Below the pieces are notes generated by a model, which had not been told where the DNA came from, searched no databases, and worked only from the letters and a program-made list of their open reading frames with translations. The translations under genes were made by a program, and so were the position numbers. Positions 44,347-54,587 of a stretch of DNA of 64,000 bases are shown piece after piece. The stretch is from Diphasiastrum complanatum (taxonomy: Eukaryota; Streptophyta; Lycopodiopsida; Lycopodiales; Lycopodiaceae), in the NCBI GenBank assembly GCA_029204225.1, contig CM055105.1:50794745-50858744 (forward strand), in the 5' to 3' direction. Position 1 is the first letter of the stretch. Each line of letters opens with the position of its first letter.

Positions 44347-45593
44347 TGCAACCCACTCTTAATGTAGGTTAGGTCAAGTCAAGAGAGTTGGTCATGTCTG
44401 GTCATCCTTATTATATAGGACCTACACATAAGTTTAAAGTGAAAATTTGACCAACTAGCTATCTACCAAGCATAACTCTAGGATCTAAGCTAGGGTTTTA
44501 TTTTAAGGCAAGGAGAGTGAGTTAACCTCCTTATTACATGTTGGAAATCCACCTAACTTCAAGTAAGAAGTCAAATTTTCTATGTATTCTCTCTCTCCAT
44601 AGTGAGAAGATAGAATATTTTTGGGAGACATTGGTGACTTGAGTTTCCAATTATACACAATATTTACAAAGTTCTACATGGCTAGATTTGTCAAAATAGG
44701 CTATTTTTCACACTCCTTCTCAAATCTAGCCTTGGAAACAATAATGTATCCATACAATTCTTAGACCTGATCTTAACATCAGAAATGAATCATATTCAGG
44801 TTTAGAAGATGACTAATGCACCCCTAAAGATGATGACATGATCTATCACCATATACAAGATAGAGCTTCTTTGATCTTGATCTCCTCCAAGGTGAATTGA
44901 AGAGTCTTGATTCTTCCTTGCACCTTTGCACTTGAAACTTGCTCCTCCTTGATCTTGATGCTTCTCTTTGAAGGAAATCCAAAGTATCCATGTCTTGTGA
45001 AAATCACATTGATCCAGATCACAAAGCATGTACTTGCTACTATTACCAAGATTTATCATGCTAAAATGACTAGTCCACAAACCATCAAAAGTAAGCATGA
45101 TTTTCCTGATCTTGTAATTACAAGTGATCTTGAACTTCATGAGGCTACATACTTGCTTATGGATATAAGTGTCCTTCAAGGATGTTTCACTAATTCTCAT
45201 AAGAAGCTTACAATTTGCCTCTCCAAAGGAAAAAACACATTTTTCAAAACAATGAGTGATTAACTCACTCTTGCTCTTCCAAAATCTGAGAGCACTCATT
45301 TGATCAAATAACCAATTTACTCTTAATTGGTTCATAACAATTTTCAGATCACTAAGACATAAAAACTTGTTCTCAAATGAGTCATTACACATCTTATCTT
45401 CAACTTCCTTCTTGATGAAGCCCTCAAGTTGCCTCATGTAGTTCTCATAGCATACCTCGGTTTGCCTCATGTAGATCTCATAGCAAAATGGTTCATCAAG
45501 CATTGAAGTAAGAAAAGTGTTGAAAGTGAATGGTTGAGAATCCTCCCCTTGATTACCTTTGACAAGATAAGTGAGCCTTGAAACCAATCTCAC
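44347..45593 (-). mobile_element. Element F2: 3' part with an inverted LTR segment
   Basis: Module frame (44802-45593), polypurine-like tract and LTR start (tgtgaaaaatagcc on the minus strand, about 44642-44713), then at 44350-44637 LTR sequence in the opposite orientation. On the right it is fused at about 45593 to the RNase H end of element E copy 2. Confidence 0.8.
44802..45593 (-). CDS. Unknown module frame of element F2
   Basis: 263-codon frame. Starts in fusion sequence, then SRLTYLVKGNQGEDSQPF, the integrase/RT linker, followed by the unknown module: FTFNTFLTSMLDEPFCYEIY, LEGFIKKEVEDKMCNDSFEN, CLSDLKIVMNQLRVNWLFDQ, MRISETSLKDTYIHKQV, KIMLTFDGLWTSHFSMINLG. Very similar along its length to the C-terminal 250 residues of F3. 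No RT, RNase H or other known domain recognised. The conserved open frame in two copies suggests it was translated. Confidence 0.75.
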   Translation of the reverse strand: MRLVSRLTYLVKGNQGEDSQPFTFNTFLTSMLDEPFCYEIYMRQTEVCYENYMRQLEGFIKKEVEDKMCNDSFENKFLCLSDLKIVMNQLRVNWLFDQMSALRFWKSKSELITHCFEKCVFSFGEANCKLLMRISETSLKDTYIHKQVCSLMKFKITCNYKIRKIMLTFDGLWTSHFSMINLGNSSKYMLCDLDQCDFHKTWILWISFKEKHQDQGGASFKCKGARKNQDSSIHLGGDQDQRSSILYMVIDHVIIFRGALVIF

Positions 45594-45753
45594 TCAACAA
45601 TCTATGCAGCCAAACAACTTCTTGAGTAGAAGAACTTAATGCTTTATACTCAGCTTCTGTCAGTGAAAGAGAATGGTGTCTAGCTTCTTACTAGACCATG
45701 AAAGCAGCCATTTTCAAAGTTGAAAGCATACCCTATAATTGACTTTCTATCAT

Positions 45754-46476
45754 CTATATTGCATGCCCAATAAGTTCAGCATAACCTTGCAATCGAGGTA
45801 AAATGTCATGCTTTCTATAAACCAAGCCAAGGTTGGGTGTGCCCTTCACGTACAAGATCTTTTTCGCTGCTTTCCAATGGTCCAATGTCGGTGATGACAT
45901 GAATTGACTAATCAAGCTCACAACATAGCAAATATTAGGACAAATAGTCATGAGATGAATCAGACTTCCAACTAGTTGACGAAGTAGTGTAGCTTCAACT
46001 TGACCACTATCATCAACACGAGACAACTTCTTACTAGCTTCGCATGGAGTGATGGAAGGTTTGCACTCTGTCATGTGGAATCTCTCTAGAATCTCACGAA
46101 CATACTTGCGTTGACATAGCTTGATGTCATTGCCATTCTGCCATACTTCAACTCCCAAGCAATAATGCATAAGATCTAAATTTGTCATCTCAAATTGCCT
46201 ACACAAGTTGGCTTTGATGGAGTGAATGAGATTCTCATCATTGCCCGTGATAATTATATCATCAACATAAAGCACAAACAAGGCAATGTAGTCATTGTTT
46301 ATAAGAACATAAAGATTTGGATCTGAACTTCTTCTCATAAACTCATGAGAGAGAAAAAAATGATCAATACATCCATACCATGCACATGGCGCTTGCTTGA
46401 GACCATAGAGTGCTTTGTATAGCTTGCATACCTTATGTTTCTCTCCCTTCGCAACAAAGCCTTGTGGTTGGAGCAT
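45754..46476 (-). CDS. Copia RT fragment of element E copy 2
   Basis: 240-codon frame from MLQPQGFVAKGEKHKVCKLY. Contains [26 protein letters not shown] (YVDD at plus 46258-46269), LMHYCLGVEVW, LERFHMTECKPS and GSLIHLMTICPNICYVVSLI. It is open where copy 1 is, and lacks the RT fingers. Ends in ELIGHAI at 45754, short of RNase H; RNase H motifs continue with stops down to ~45600. Confidence 0.88.
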   Translation of the reverse strand: MLQPQGFVAKGEKHKVCKLYKALYGLKQAPCAWYGCIDHFFLSHEFMRRSSDPNLYVLINNDYIALFVLYVDDIIITGNDENLIHSIKANLCRQFEMTNLDLMHYCLGVEVWQNGNDIKLCQRKYVREILERFHMTECKPSITPCEASKKLSRVDDSGQVEATLLRQLVGSLIHLMTICPNICYVVSLISQFMSSPTLDHWKAAKKILYVKGTPNLGLVYRKHDILPRLQGYAELIGHAI

Positions 46477-46489
46477 GTATACTTTTTCG

Positions 46490-46800
46490 GCCTTTATGTC
46501 TGCTTTCTTCTTATAACATTCGTGTGCCCAATGACCATGTTTGTGACATTTGTTCTTCTTCTTCTTTTTCTACTTTGATGATGACTCTCCCTCATCCTCA
46601 TCATCCTTGCCCTTCTTTGGAATCCTCTTCCAACCTTTTTGTTTGTTCTTGGCTAGCAATGTTTGATCATCCTATGTTCGAAACGATATCCCATAGCTCC
46701 TTCTCCATGAGTATACTCTTCATTTTGAACTTCCAAATGTTGTAGTTGGAAGCCCCATCGAGTTTGCTTGCGTCCCAAAATTGCCTCATTGAAGTCGGCC
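46490..46800 (-). pseudogene. Copia gag N-terminus and knuckle of element E copy 2
   Basis: The minus strand from about 46780 reads SKLDGASNYNIWKFKMKSIL then MEKELWDIVS, the signature start of copia gag. About 60 bp later it jumps to the Lys-rich tail and the shortened knuckle KCHKHGHWAHACYKK. Stops separate the pieces. Confidence 0.75.
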
Positions 46801-47194
46801 ATTTCCAAATTGTGTAAAAATGCACTTGTAGGCTATAAAAGGTATGTCAAGGCCAATAGTGATGTCAAAAGTAAAAAATAATGACCTGCAATTTTTAGTT
46901 TACTAGGAGCCCGCCGCTTTGCTGCAAGATTGGAAGCCAAATCGGTTTGATAATGGTGATGACTAGATGATGGAATTGTTGTAAATTGTAATATGATTGA
47001 TCGTAGGAGTTTTCTACTAGATGTGCTTGGGCAGATTCTTGAGGATGTCTATGTTTTTGTGCTCCTAGATCTTGTTGTCCTCTTGGTGGTGGTCCTAAGA
47101 GCGCCAGTTGTGGTTGAGGGTCATGTCTAGGTTGTCTGGGCAACTCTTGTATATGGACCTGGTTGTTTCGTGGTTGATAAGTCATGTGGTGGTG

Positions 47195-47500
47195 CTATGA
47201 AACAAATGGTTGCCTAGGAGGTTGATAATGTCCTCCTGACTGGTTGTGAGACTGGTTCCTCAGGTTATAATAGCAATAAAAAGAGGTATGGCCCATAAAG
47301 TCGCAGATTTCACATTTGATCAAGGAAGTATCTGGGACCAGTTGGTATAAAGGGCACTCATTTCCAGTGTGTGCACCTCGGCAGTGAAGACACCACATGT
47401 TCTCTTGTCTATGGTGGATTTGGCCAGTGGGTAACTGACCCGACATCGAACTCTGGATAGACTTAAAAGTGTTCTGAAACTCTTTTGTGAGTTTCTCCAT
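47195..47500 (-). CDS. Gypsy gag C-terminal zinc-knuckle part
   Basis: 101-codon frame. Two CCHC-type knuckles: CLHCRGAHTGNEC (CX2CX3HX4C) and CEICDFMGHTSFYC (CX2CX4HX4C), followed by a Gln/Pro-rich tail that goes on at 46926-47185. It is separated from the gag core frame by a stop near 47500. Two knuckles in tandem are common in plant gypsy gag. Confidence 0.8.
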   Translation of the reverse strand: MEKLTKEFQNTFKSIQSSMSGQLPTGQIHHRQENMWCLHCRGAHTGNECPLYQLVPDTSLIKCEICDFMGHTSFYCYYNLRNQSHNQSGGHYQPPRQPFVS

Positions 47501-47548
47501 CTGTTATTGGTGTTGCTGGTTAAGCAACTCCATCTGTGTCTTCAATAA

Positions 47549-47914
47549 CTATTCTTGAGTGTCATCGTTTGGGCGAGCTTCTTGGACAGCACGATGTGCT
47601 CTCCGTTCTTGTGGTTCATCAACATCTGAGCCCTTGTCTTCTTCCCGAATGGCATTAGACATGGATTGTTTCAATGATGTATATTCATCATTGGAATGAA
47701 GTTCACATCTTATCGATTGTGGGAGTCCAACGAGGAACCAAATGATGAGCATGGATTCGGTGGGTTGCTCTTGTACCTGACTTATTAATTGTTTAAATTG
47801 TTCAATGTAGTCACGTACTTTTTCGTCTTTTGTCATTTTGATATTACTTAGTTTGACAAAAGGACTTTCTATCAAGCAAAATGGCTTGAAGCATTTGATA
47901 AAGGCCTCCTTCAA
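47549..47914 (-). CDS. Gypsy gag core (Retrotrans_gag)
   Basis: 121-codon frame matching the C-terminal half of the Retrotrans_gag domain (EAFIKCFKP ... VRDYIEQFKQLISQV ... FLVGLPQSIRCEL). In the same frame upstream to 48100, with two stops, are LPKYDGNTDPQRFLQVF and DVMTQLFSMTMIDRA, the N-terminal half. This is a structural protein of the virus-like particle in an intact element. Confidence 0.85.
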   Translation of the reverse strand: MKEAFIKCFKPFCLIESPFVKLSNIKMTKDEKVRDYIEQFKQLISQVQEQPTESMLIIWFLVGLPQSIRCELHSNDEYTSLKQSMSNAIREEDKGSDVDEPQERRAHRAVQEARPNDDTQE

Positions 47915-48098
47915 GAGTGACTAGTCACGTTTATCTTCACGATCAAGGTTAAAAAACCATTCTCATGCTCGATCGATCATGGTCATCGAGAATAGTTGAG
48001 TCATGACATCTGGCGATGTTTTGCCATAGACATCACATGCATTCTCAAAGACTTGAAGAAATCTTTGAGGATCAGTGTTGCCATCGTACTTAGGTAAG

Positions 48099-48365
48099 TC
48101 AAGTTTTGGGGTCCTTTGGAACATTATTTACGAAAGCTCCGTTTAAGTGAGCTCTTGCATGTGAGGATTCGATAGCATGAAATTGTGGTCGTTCGTATGG
48201 AGCTTCATAATGCATAGGTTCCCATCTATCGAATGGGTCTGTGGATGGCTCTTGGACTTGAGATTTCATCTGAGAATATCTATTAAATTGAGCCTGTTCG
48301 GTGGATGGGGAAACCATCTCTGGTGGATAGTCCTCCGTAGAATTCGGATCATAAGGGCGATCCAT
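48099..48365 (-). CDS. Gypsy gag N-terminal region
   Basis: 88-codon frame beginning MDRPYDPNSTEDYPPEM, acidic and Pro-rich, ending NNVPKDPKT. The next codons in another frame read on into LPKYDGNTDP, so a frameshift at about 48100 separates it from the gag core. First ATG after the leader on this strand. Confidence 0.7.
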   Translation of the reverse strand: MDRPYDPNSTEDYPPEMVSPSTEQAQFNRYSQMKSQVQEPSTDPFDRWEPMHYEAPYERPQFHAIESSHARAHLNGAFVNNVPKDPKT

Positions 48366-50013
48366 GACAGTGTGTAGAGTGTCGTAGGATTGTGTAAATA
48401 TGCACTTGGACTTTGGTTACAGTGGATACGGGTGTTGGAATGCGGTTGCTACGGATCCACGATTGATGCGAGTGTAGTGCGACTAATGGTGGTGGATATG
48501 GCTAAGGTGGTGGAACGATAGAATGCGATGGTAGCGGTGCAATACGGGCTGTGGCAGTCCATTGCAGAGTTTTTTTTTTTTTTTTTAACAGTCAAATGCG
48601 GTCGGTTGCGGTCTCAATGGCTTGTGGTTGTAGCAACAACTGGGTGCGGCATCAACGTTGTTGTGCAAAATGTGAGAAAGGGTGGTCGATTGGTGGTTGG
48701 AGGAGGAAGGGGTTGTAGGCCGTATGATTGTAGTCTGCTGCGGTCAGGGGCGACCAAGGGTAGACATAGGGCCATGGGATTGCGGCTTGTTGCGGTTTGT
48801 GGCGACGGTTCATGGGCTGTACGTTTGTAACGAATTGCGGTCCGGACTGTTTGCAATGGATTGCAAACCTGACAGATTGCGATGGATTGCGATTGGCTAT
48901 AGTGGAACGGATGTATGGGGCTGTTACAGGTGATGAAATGACATAATTGGGTGGCTGTGAGTAGGGGTTGAAACGGTCGGTGGGATAGCTGGAATTGGAT
49001 GCTATCGTTGTGAAGCACGGAAGGTGGAAAGAGTGCAATCCTGATGGTGTAACTGTGGAGGAGGTGTGAGTGCATTTGGAAGGCAAGCAGACTACGGTTG
49101 AGTGCGTGTAGGATAGTGTACAGAAGTGGCAAATGAACACGGTATATTTTGGTCGCAATAATGCAAAGAGTGAAGTAGTGGGTGTGTTGGTGAATGTATT
49201 TGCTACAGTTGGATACAGTTGCCACTATGCAGAATGGTCACAACAGATCAATGCGGTCATTACGAGTGGTTGTAGTGACTGTAATGTTGGTGAATATGGA
49301 CTGGACGGTCAAAGGATCGGTTGAGATTTGAGATTAGCCATTGGTTGAGAACTGACGCGAAAGCATCGGTTGAGATCTGTTGCGAAGCTGTCGGTCGAGA
49401 TCTGTGGCGAGGGTGTCGATCAAGATCTGATGCGAGGTCGTCGGTCGAGATCTGACACGAGGTCGTCGGTCGAGATCTGACATGAGGTCGTCGGTCGAGA
49501 TCTAACGTGAAGTATCGCCGGTCAGAATCTGACGCGAAGCATTGGTTGAGGTCTGTTACGAAGTTGTTGATTGAGATCTGACACAAAGTAGTCGGTTGAG
49601 ATTTAATACTGACGGTTGGTTGAGATTTGAGTAAATAGGCATCGGTCGAGATTTGATTGAGGGCCGTCAGTTGAGATCTGACGTGAAGCGTCGGTCGAGA
49701 TCTAAGCGAAGGCCATCGGTTGAGATTTAAGAGGATGGCGTCAGTTGAGATCTGATGCAGTGTGTCGGTTGAGATCTAACTGAAGGCCATCGGTTGAAAT
49801 TAGACTGTAGCACATCGGTCAAGATTTGAAAGATGGCTCTGGCACCAGTCGAGATTGAACCGTGGCTCAACTTGGAAATGAGCGTGACAAAAATGTTCGC
49901 CGTAGGCAGGACAAAAATGGTGTGCTCTGTGATGAAGGCGTGGAAGTTTGGAGAGCGATGCGTGTGTGGCACAGATCGGAATATTTTGGGCGGTTTTATG
50001 TATGTGGAGCTGT
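48366..50013 (-). other. Long leader of the gypsy element
   Basis: 1.65 kb between primer-binding site and gag. 48400-49300 is unusually G-rich on the plus strand (ttgcggt/gattgcgg motifs), includes an 18-base T run at 48571-48588, and has several open frames that appear to be by-products of low complexity. 49321-49830 is a minisatellite. Confidence 0.6.
49321..49830. repeat. 25-bp minisatellite array (tcggtcgagatctga)
   Basis: About 18-20 imperfect units. Exact 25-bp spacing between units starting 49441, 49466 and 49491. Most contain agatct or agatttg. Shares its core with 39270-39387. Confidence 0.85.
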
Positions 50014-50025
50014 GGAACGGCGCCA
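50014..50025 (-). promoter_or_regulatory. Ty3/gypsy tRNA-Asp-type primer-binding site
   Basis: The minus strand reads TGGCGCCGTTCC, close to the TGGCGCCGTTGC start of the tRNA-Asp site typical of plant gypsy elements, two bases after an LTR-like ACA end. Confidence 0.75.
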
Positions 50026-50027
50026 AA

Positions 50028-51118
50028 TGTTCATGGATTCCTTGAATTTGTGAACACGGTTTTCTGCTTTTTCTTATACTTCTATAATTATGGTTCTTTA
50101 TGGTACTTCTTCTTATTAGAACAGTTACAAGCAGAAGCGTTACTCACTTTTCAACATGTATTTCCCAGCCTGTCAATGGGAGACATGGTTTTGATACTCA
50201 GCTACATGTATAACCAGCCATGTAACCATCTATAGCTCAAGAAGGTCAATGTTTTAGAGCAAGGAGCAATCTTACCATTATCTGCTGAATCAGAAACAAT
50301 CAAAGACAAGATTAACTATTGGAACAAGAAACGAGATTCAAGAAACAAGAAACAAGATTCCTAGCAACATTTTAATAATCTAATAATCAAGAAACACTCA
50401 TTTCTTGATGCCTAGATTACTCAAGAACAATCAAGAACTGGGTTGCAAGGAAGTATTCAAGATCTATACCACAAACCAGCCTATCTAGTCTACTTGAATG
50501 CTGATTACTACCTCATTCCACAAACAAGAACTGAATCCTAATCCACAACTAAGCAAGAAATAAGAAACAAGAATCTAGTTAATCCACAATGCAAAGGAAT
50601 CAAGCATGCTCATAGAAATCTCACTCGAGAACATTGCCATGAACAAGGAGCTTAGCTATCATCAAGAACTCGTGGGAGATCCTTTTTATTAGCTCAAGAG
50701 AACTTTATAATACATTCAAAAGCTCCCTCACAAGAGAGGGGGGGCCCTTAAATAAGCAAGAAGGCTACCCATGTGGAGCCCAAGTGGAAATTCCACCAAA
50801 TTAGAAATTACATGTGGAATTTGCCCTTCCACTAAAGGTCACCATCAAAAGGTGGCTCACTCTTACTAATTTAAGGGGGGTCTACATTTATTTACAATGC
50901 CTAGGAAATATTACTAGCTCCTACATGGTCATTCCTTCTTTGGGATACACCATGTAGGCTCACATAGATAACTCACTGTCTTCCTAGCTAGTAATTCCTC
51001 GGCTCTCATGCTCGGCTCTCAGCTTCTTCTGCTCTCCTCCTTCTGAGATCTCCTCGGTCATGGGTGAGAGATAACTTGTGTCTTCAGCTTGGCTCGGCAT
51101 CTGAGGATTCTTTAGAAT
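50028..51118 (-). repeat. 5' LTR of the gypsy element
   Basis: Inner boundary at 50028 is set by the primer-binding site. A TATTTAAG-type TATA box lies on the minus strand near 50750. The outer boundary is only inferred from the start of copia integrase sequence at 51122; no second LTR copy is present to confirm. Confidence 0.5.
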
Positions 51119-51121
51119 ATG

Positions 51122-51800
51122 CTAATAGGCACCTTCATATAAGGTTCTATTCCTCCTCTCGGCCACTCCATTTTGTTGTGGTGTCCTTGGGCTTGTGTAC
51201 TCCCTCTTGATCCCATTTGCATCATAAAATGCCTTGAACTTGGTGGAAATGTACTCAATACCATTGTCATTCCTCAAGCATTTGATCTTTGTAAAAAATT
51301 GAACTTCCCTTGCAATCTTGAACTTGACAGAGACATCAAACACCTCATATTTGCTTTTTAGTAGATACACCCAACAAAATATACTAAAATCATCAATAAA
51401 AGTCATATACATTTTAGCGTCTCCATTGCTAATTGTAGTAATAGCATGAATATCCGAATGCACAAGTTGAAAAGGCTTACTTAACCTTGATGTAGATCTC
51501 TTGTAAGGTAACCTATGTGACTTTGATAAAGCACATTACTCACAAACATGATTCAAGCTTGTTAAAGAATTGGGAAGACCAAACACAAATTGTATCTTTG
51601 CCATCACCTCCAATGACTTGTAGTTGAGATGACCCAATCTCTTGTGCCATACCTCTTGCATTGACTATTGCTCCTTTGCCATACATCCAACTTGGTTAGC
51701 AATAGCACAAGCATCAAGTTTGAACAACTTACCTTGCCTCTTATCTTTTGCAATAAATTCATCCTCCTTCTTGATCAAACAAGCATCACCATCTTCCAAA
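51122..51800 (-). pseudogene. Copia integrase fragment of element A's family
   Basis: 51122-51463 is open: FIDDFSIFCWVYLLKSKYEV, CLRNDNGIEYIS, TPQQNGVAERRNR. Upstream, with stops, the minus strand reads WHKRLGHLNYKSLEVMAK and LPNSLTSLNHVCE-CALSKS (one Cys region broken by a stop) and KQGKLFKLDACAIANQ. Its undamaged reading across FCWVYLLK shows where element A lost a base. Confidence 0.88.
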
Positions 51801-51939
51801 GTAGTGTAGGAGGTGAAACTTGAGCTAAATAGACTTGTGTGACAATAATGCTTATCAACACTAAGTTTAATAGACTCTTTATGTTAACCAAACTGTGTGA
51901 AATGCGTCTCATAACTTATCACACACAGTTGATTCATAA

Positions 51940-52196
51940 GAGATGACAAAAGGCTTGGCATGATTGTCATGTCAAGACTAAGGACATTCATGATGGTGAT
52001 AAAGTTTTACTTTACACATCCTCAAAAGTCCATCCTAGAAAGCTGAAGTTCTGTAGCCAAGGCCCTTATATAGTAAAGAAAATATTTACGAATGGTGCAG
52101 TGCAATTAGAAACGTTAGAAGGCATACCCCTAGATACATTAATAAATGGTAGCCGATTACGGAAGTACTATGAGAATATCTTTACGGTGAGTCCTA
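51940..52196 (+). pseudogene. Ty3/gypsy integrase C-terminus
   Basis: The plus frame reads QKAWHDCHVKTKDIHDGDKV, KVHPRKLKFCSQGPYIVKKI, NGAVQLETLEG and NGSRLRKYY, matching the gypsy integrase C-terminal 'GD.VLLY.S....PGKLK..W.GPF.V', with a stop just before it. It ends TVSPM and a TAA at 52196. The rest of pol is not in the window. Confidence 0.8.
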
Positions 52197-53742
52197 TGTA
52201 AAATGTACTTCTTGATGGGACAAGGAAGATAGAAGAACGCGAACAGAGAAGAGAGCATGAATATTGCATAATAGCTCTCCTGTTACAATCAGCTGCTGGA
52301 TGCAAAAATAGTCTAATAAAAAGTTCATGCTAAATATAATCACAACTTTAAGTGTTCTAATTGTCCAACAGGATCTTAAAAATTAATTCATATTCACAAA
52401 AACAAGAGTACAATCCACCGAAGAGATTAGAAATGGTTTGTGTGTGTGTGTGTGGTATTAATTAGATTCAATATGAAGTTTAGTTCTGATATAGATTGAA
52501 ATAGCAGTGTGATAGCGCAAGTTCCTCAGGCATCAAAGATAGCCATCGTCTGATCAGAAGCGAAGGAGTTGTAGACGTCCATGTTCTGATCAGAGTGAGT
52601 AAACAAAGTGTGATAAAACAGCGATAAAGTGCATTCAATCACAACAAGCATTCATCTACATTAGACACAGATAGAAAAGCATGCTGCTGCTATATTACAC
52701 TAAAGCACAATAAGATAGCAATTACAACCAAAATGACGGCGTAACTGGGAGGCTCAAATAATACATCTCACGGACGGAGTGTCTCAAGTAATCTGTGCTA
52801 GGATGTTCCATTTATAAATTGCATCCATCTATTAACTACAGTAAATGTTTGTCACCTAATTAGGTAAGTTGTTGTACTTGGAAGTATATGGCTTTTGTGA
52901 CAACTATACATAGTGTATATTGTCAACTCGTAGGGAATGTTGACATGGACAAGGGCGTAGCAAATTCTCTCACTTTGCATTTTACGTGAAGTGGTTTTCT
53001 CTAACTTGGCAAATTTCAAGAAGTGGCTGGGAACGTTCCTCGTTCAAAATAGACGACCTTCGGCATTTTCTCTCTCTTCATAATTCTGCAAAAAAGCCAA
53101 AGGTGCTCTTAAAAAGGCGAAGGTGCCCTCAAGAAGGCAAAGATGTCTTTAAAACAGTTTAACTCATGAGAATAGATGGCCTTCGGGGATTTTCTCCCTC
53201 TTCGTATTTTTTGAAAAAAATGTGAAAAAGCCGAAACAATTAAACTTTTGAACTGCACAAGTTAAACTTTTGAACTACGCAAGTGTCGCATTTCGGGTTA
53301 ATGCGAAAAAGAGGAAGTTGTTGAAAACATAGTTCATTTTTGTAGACTATCACAACACTTAGTATTTTTGCAGACTATTGTGAAAGTAATATATTTTTGC
53401 AAACTTGTTTTGAATGTTAATTTCGTGGAAGTCCTTGAAGATGGCCAAGTCTTCAATGAGTTCAAATTATTGAGCTTAACATCTAAACTTAAAATGATGA
53501 CAAGATTGGTTACCCTTTTGCTGGAGATCAGCCGGAAGCCCATTGTAGACGTTCTTCAAATAATTTGGTTGTCTAAGTTTATGATTCCTACAGGTATCAG
53601 ATGAGCAGACGTAGAATCGAAGTTGGTTTCACCTAACCCTAGATCAATGATCAATAAATGTGCAAGAAAAATCATGAAATAGAAATTAGTCATTCACCAA
53701 GGAGACAACTGTGGGCTTAATTTCCAATAGTCCCTCTTAAGG
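52197..53742. other. No supported gene
   Basis: AT-rich spacer following the gypsy integrase end, perhaps its 3' UTR/LTR, with a (TG)n run at 52439-52454. The open frame at 53368-53604 has no recognised motif. A minus purine tract near 53735 beside TATTGGAAATT may mark the 3' end of the copia fragment that follows. Confidence 0.45.
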
Positions 53743-54042
53743 TCACGGTTGGTGTCTTGGTATCTTCGTCAGGTTCAGCATGTTGAAGGACTTCTGATGC
53801 TTGATCTTGGAAAGCACTTTGGTGAAGATGTCTGCGACCATTTCTGTTGTGGAGCAGTAGTGAAGGATCACTTGCCTTGAGAAAACTTTCTCCCGAATGA
53901 AATGACACTGGATTTCTATGTGCTTAGATTTGCCATGAAATCTAAGATTCAGTGACAGTGAAATACAACTCAAGTTGTCATACAGAATGGTGCATTGAAT
54001 TGAGTGTGATGTAAGTCGCATTAGAGGAGTTTTCAATATCAA
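53743..54042 (-). pseudogene. Copia RNase H C-terminus
   Basis: 99-codon frame; residues 35-90 read FHGKSKHIEIQCHFIREKVF and STTEMVADIFTKVLSKIKH, the last block of copia RNase H. The catalytic part is missing. Confidence 0.85.
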
Positions 54043-54587
54043 AAAGACCCTTTAAGGAATGCCATGTAGGATATAGAAAAATATCAAAATAAAAAAAACA
54101 ATATTGTTTATTTGCTTGCCCACACCACTCCCAAGGCCTCCCCAACTCCCAATGATCTAACCACAGTGTCTATAGTCACAGTTAAGAACTGTTAACAATT
54201 CGTAGTATAACTTGACTAGATTCAAAAATATTCCCTCCATTGGTTACGAAAAGGGCAATATTTTCACTGGATCTAAAATATGACCGCCATCCCCAAATTC
54301 GAATCAAGAAAAATTGCAAAATGTTTACATATGCATTCCTTCCACGAGAATAGAAATATCAGTACCAACTACCTATTGGAATGAAAAAATGAGCGGCATT
54401 TCCAAATTTGAATCAAGCATACAAGCATGGAGATTGGATTGATTGTACATAGTATATAATATAATCAAAGATGAGTATCTTGTTTTGCTTCATAGAATCT
54501 GGTCATAGTACTTTGATGCAACTGATTACTCTATTATTTTTTTGATGATGACATTATATCATTTACATGTGGATATCCCTATTGATT

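Larger units (their letters stand above)
45594..46925 (-). mobile_element. Element E copy 2
   Basis: Reverse-strand counterpart of 20640-21945 with the same gag-to-RT deletion junction, so the deletion pre-dates the split of the two copies. The right end abuts the Ty3/gypsy gag at about 46925. Confidence 0.8.
46926..51118 (-). mobile_element. Ty3/gypsy element: LTR, PBS, leader and gag only
   Basis: Minus order: LTR (about 51118-50028), tRNA-Asp-type primer-binding site (50025-50014), a 1.65-kb leader with a minisatellite, then gag (48365-46926). Pol and the 3' LTR are absent, the element being cut off by element E copy 2. Confidence 0.75.

Noticed and set aside
48614-49225. 203-codon minus frame and several overlapping frames in the gypsy leader
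   Set aside because: Open in several frames at once because of skewed low-complexity sequence; no domain and no start context.
49260-50026. Arg/Ser/Asp-rich repeat proteins on the minus strand
   Set aside because: They are translations of the 25-bp minisatellite.
53585-53604. Possible primer-binding site (ggtatcagatgag)
   Set aside because: Only a partial match and no LTR end beside it.
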